Source of the DNA: Phlebiopsis flavidoalba
Taxonomy: Eukaryota; Basidiomycota; Agaricomycetes; Polyporales; Phanerochaetaceae
Length of the DNA stretch: 64,000 nucleotides
Direction: 5' to 3'
Assembly (NCBI GenBank): GCA_035772785.1
Contig: JAOCPU010000003.1
Span: 744,001-808,000, forward strand
Notes under the pieces: generated by a model
What the model was told of the DNA's origin: nothing
Seen by the model: only the letters and a program-made list of their open reading frames with translations
The model's database searches: none
Part shown: positions 61,401-64,000 of the stretch, piece after piece
Layout: each line of letters starts with the position of its first letter
How positions within the stretch are numbered: position 1 is the first letter of the stretch
Translations under genes and position numbers: made by a program

Positions 61401-61767
61401 GAGGGCCTGTCACGGTGTGGCGCGCAGGGCGATGGCGCTCAATGGCGTCCGAAAGCGGCATGTGCGGACGACGGCTGGGGGCCGCCATTCAGTCCTCTTA
61501 TCGGCGCGTCTGGACGATCTGTGGCGAAGGACGCAACCTTGTTCTGCGCTCGGAGATAGAAACATGCCCTACTGCGAGGCCTAAATTTTTGCTCGGCGAG
61601 CAGCTGCGATTGGTCGTTGCGCTCTTCGCGTTCGTTTCGCTGGAGACCATCTGATACAGCGGAGTAGTTGCATTGCAGAGACGTTAGCGGGGTGCGTGCT
61701 GCACCCGCGGGTGCGCTAGGCGATACAAGGCAGCTTTCTTACAGTACACATCATCACGGCGGGAAAA

Positions 61768-62591
61768 TCAGGCGAGCTTGACAGTATCATCAATCACATA
61801 CACCATCCCATTCGCCGCCCTGCGCAGCAGCCCGCGGGTCAGCCGCACGAAAAGTCCGAGATGAAATAAATGCGTGTGCGCACCGGCTTCGCAGCGACGA
61901 TGTGGATGCCGTCATCCAGCACGACGCGCGCCCAGTCCGGGGCCCCTGGCTCGCCCCGCCGCCGCCTGCACGCGCACCGAGCGGCCGTCGAGAAGCGTGG
62001 GCACCGTGCCTGGGGAAAGCGCCATGGGATAACGCCTAATGCGGCGCGTGAGGATCGCAGCATCGCAGCACGGGCACGAGCTGACGACGTACGGGGATGA
62101 TGTGCGCCGAGACCCACCGCTCGACGTTCTGCTTCGACCGTGCGTCAAGCTCTTCCTCAGAGATGATGACCCCGGTGTCCTCGGGTGGCGCAGGACCCTG
62201 GTGCCTGCGTGCACAGAAAGACAGAAAAAAAAGAAGGACACGCGGCGCGAGATGCGGCTTGAGTACGAGATAGAAGGTAGTGTGGACGAGCACTCACGGT
62301 TTGCGCGCCAGCGCCATGACGGCCTTGTTCGTGGGCACGAGGAGCGTCATGGGCGCGCCCGCGGCGTCGGCAAAGCTCGCGCTGAGCTGCACCTCGCGCG
62401 CGTACGAAAAGAAGATGGACGCGGCGGGCTCGATCGTGAGCAGGTCGGCGAGCGTCGGCGCCGTGTTTCGTCTGCGGGGTGTACGTCTCTGGCGGCATTG
62501 CTATTGTTTCTGCGCCGAGCGGGATCTGGTCCAGTGCGAGTGCACAGGATACGAGTGGGAGTACAAGGGAAGCGAGAACGGGGAAGCGCAT
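61768..62591 (-). CDS. Secreted FAS1 (fasciclin) domain protein
   Basis: Extracellular or cell-wall adhesion-type protein with one FAS1 domain. ATG at 62591 gives MRFPVLASLVLPLVSCALAL and DQIPLG, a clean signal peptide. The domain, read with one-base shifts, is TLADLLTIEPAASIFFSYAR (62460-62400), ELSASFADAAGAPMTLLVPT and NKAVMALARKP (the FAS1 H1 T/V-P-T/N-xxA motif), an intron (about 62310-62210), then GVIISEEELDARSKQNVERW and VSAHIIPV (the FAS1 H2 region), PTLLDGRSVRVQ, ARVVLDDGIHIVAAKPVR and a final ANGMVYVIDDTVKLA ending at 61768. About 240 residues. Divergent from the aldo-keto reductase gene. The long plus-strand open frame 62039-62794 is its antisense shadow. Confidence 0.85.
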
Positions 62592-63557
62592 CGTGGAAGG
62601 GGCGTGGCTCGCTGCTGCTACTGTGGCGGTCGTGGTGGGTCTCATTAGCAGCTGAGCCGCGCTCGCCAAAGCGGGAGACCCGCGTAGCGTTACGTAAGCG
62701 ATCTCCTAACCCCGCTTTGGGGTTTCTCACCATGTTCTTTCCACTGGCAGTGCAGCCACGGGCGAATAAAACGCGAAGGCGTGGGCGTGTATAGACAGAA
62801 CGACGGCGACGCGAAGGCGTGGGAGTGTATAAACAGAACGACGCGTCGATGCTTGTGCGGGGCTCCGTTCTGTGGCCCATGTTTACGCGTCCCACGCATC
62901 GCAGATTCGCCCCTCCCGCCAACTGTAAGATAGCCTCCCGGCACGCCAACCGCGATGCGACGCGCTGCGGTACCGCTGGCGCATGTCGTGCGTTGGACAA
63001 GGTTGGACACTGGCAGACATCTCTGCACTGATAGGCACCAGTAAGACGTCCGTTCGTACAGACTTGCCATTCCGGGCTTGGGCTGCAGCGAGTCCCTGCC
63101 GCCAGAACGCTGCATCCACAGCTGGCGTGCCTGGCCGTGGTCGATAAGCTCAGCAGCACAATTACAAGCTCGCAGGACATGCGGCGGTCGCTGGCGGCGC
63201 CGCCTCGCCCTGCTCCTGCACCCCGCCGTCCGCGTCGCGCGACGGCAACTTTGCGCACCCCGCCAGCGGCGGTTGAAAATGCCCACGAGGGCTATCGGTG
63301 CGGCTGAATTCTCTTCCGCCTGATTCCTGCCCTCGGTGACGCATGCGTGCGGCACCAGCCCACCGATGGCGACACCACCGGGGCCGTCCTCGCTGACTGT
63401 ATATCTCTGCTGACCGTAGCAAGCAGCGGGAATCGATGGAATAAACCTCGTATCCGCCTGCATAAAGCCCAGCGACTTGCAGATAATCCTCGATTTTTGT
63501 CTCTTCCACACCCACCACACTACACACAAAACCACCTCCCGTCCCGCCGCCCCCGCC
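62592..63557. promoter_or_regulatory. Divergent promoter region of FAS1 gene and aldo-keto reductase
   Basis: The two starts face away from each other across 966 bp. It contains the 38 bp tandem repeat listed below and, before the reductase ATG, a CA/CT-rich leader (CACACCCACCACACTACAC near 63508). Open frames here look random. Confidence 0.5.
62771..62846. repeat. Two-copy 38 bp tandem repeat
   Basis: Two adjacent copies, 62771-62808 and 62809-62846, begin ACGCGAAGGCGTGGG and contain ACAGAACGACG; they differ at two internal bases (C/A, G/A) and the end. Located about 180 bp upstream of the FAS1 ATG. Confidence 0.85.
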
Positions 63558-64000
63558 ATGTCCGCACAAAACTACGTCGACTTTGACCCGAAGAACATGC
63601 CCTACCGCCGGCTGGGCGCCTCGGGCCTGCGTGTCCCAGTCTTCTCCCTGGGAGGATGTGAGTGCCTCCGACATCATACCCCGTTTTTGAACGCCTTGCG
63701 AACCCAAGCTGTGCACATGTAGGGTTGACACTCGGTGGTACCGTCAAGGGCGACCCTGTCAAGGTATGTTGCTTGCCCAGGGTCCACTGGCTTCGCCGGC
63801 TGAGCTGTGCCGCTGCGTTCACAGGAAATCATGAAGGTCGCCTTGAGAACGGAATCAACATGTACGCAGGGATGATTTGTGTTTTTACGTCTGGGTGTGT
63901 CTTGAATACCTTCTTTTGTGAAATAGGTTTGATACGGCCGAAATCTATGCCTCGGGCAATTCAGAACTCGAAATGTGCGTGTCAGGCCACATATGCGCGC
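63558..64000 (+). CDS. Aldo-keto reductase, K+ channel beta-subunit type, 3' end off the right edge
   Basis: NADPH-dependent reductase of the Kv-beta/AKR6-like group common in fungi; reduces aldehydes and ketones. Exon 1 (63558-63657) encodes MSAQNYVDFDPKNMPYRRLG and ASGLRVPVFSLGG. Exon 2 (63723-63763) encodes WLTLGGTVKGDPVK. Exon 3 (63825-63861) encodes EIMKVA..., with one T missing near 63846, so the family text AFENGINM is out of frame. Exon 4 (63927-63974) encodes FDTAEIYASGNSELE, containing the conserved Asp and the catalytic Tyr of the FDTAExY motif. All three complete introns are GT...AG, 61-65 bp. A last donor GTGCGT starts at 63975. The rest of the barrel is outside the window. Confidence 0.92.

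Larger units (their letters stand above)
55827..61767. other. GC-rich stretch with no recognised gene
   Basis: About 6 kb of very GC-rich, low-complexity DNA. Long open frames on both strands (for example 56601-57191 minus, 59563-60312 plus, 60616-61200 minus) are what GC-rich sequence gives by chance: their translations are Arg/Ala/Pro-rich without family text. Homopolymers (G14 at 56890, G11 at 58354, G13 at 59056) and GCGC alternations are common. One plausible small gene start is listed separately at 57810. Confidence 0.4.

Noticed and set aside
62039..62794. 251-residue plus-strand open frame opposite the FAS1 gene
   Set aside because: Antisense shadow; the FAS1 motifs and signal peptide are on the minus strand.

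Overview
This is nuclear DNA of a filamentous fungus, most probably an agaricomycete basidiomycete. The coding sequence lies on both strands and is cut by many 45-70 bp GT...AG introns. Several proteins have a basidiomycete flavour: a PriA-like cysteine-rich secreted protein, an RFD/BAH DNA methyltransferase and an ARK/NAK kinase. There are no operons, Shine-Dalgarno signals, tRNAs, rRNAs, CRISPR arrays or recognisable transposons.

Layout. 0-5 kb: 5' and catalytic part of a DNMT1-like cytosine methyltransferase (minus; its 3' end runs off the left edge). 5.8-9.6 kb: HOG1 MAP kinase (minus) and the mitochondrial NADH-cytochrome b5 reductase MCR1 (plus), divergent from one 0.7 kb promoter. 10.7-12.7 kb: two tandem paralogous small secreted proteins. 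14.1-18.8 kb: a UBP2-type ubiquitin hydrolase. 19-23 kb: a small NTF2-like protein and the biotin subunit of methylcrotonoyl-CoA carboxylase (minus). 24.7-26.7 kb: a membrane-anchored pepsin-like protein. 28-28.7 kb: PriA-like protein. 31.4-32.4 kb: mitoribosomal uL10m. 32.8-37.9 kb: poorly resolved, with one likely membrane protein. 38-39.3 kb: a 3-hydroxyisobutyrate-dehydrogenase-like enzyme. 40.1-42.7 kb: NAK/ARK kinase. 43.5-45.5 kb: two unidentified convergent genes. 45.8-48 kb: polyadenylation factor Fip1 with a large Met/Gly repeat tail. 48.8-51.5 kb: SYO1, the importin-linked carrier of the 5S RNP ribosomal proteins. 52.5-61.7 kb: very GC-rich, low-complexity DNA with one or two unidentified genes. 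61.8-64 kb: a secreted FAS1 protein (minus) and, divergent from it, an aldo-keto reductase (plus) that runs off the right edge.

Most genes are housekeeping functions without shared pathway logic. Two touch branched-chain amino-acid breakdown: MCC alpha (leucine) and the HIBADH-like enzyme (valine). The most striking property of the window is technical. Almost every conserved gene carries single-base indels, mostly insertions, inside invariant motifs (HRD, TGY and DFG of kinases, the Cys box of the hydrolase, a start codon). This is the signature of an unpolished long-read assembly, so frames below were joined by eye across indels and exon limits are approximate unless a splice site is given. 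I found no convincing new multi-gene system. The best candidates for new biology are the tandem secreted pair, the catalytic-motif-poor membrane pepsin-like protein, the repeat-rich Fip1 and the composition switch inside SYO1.
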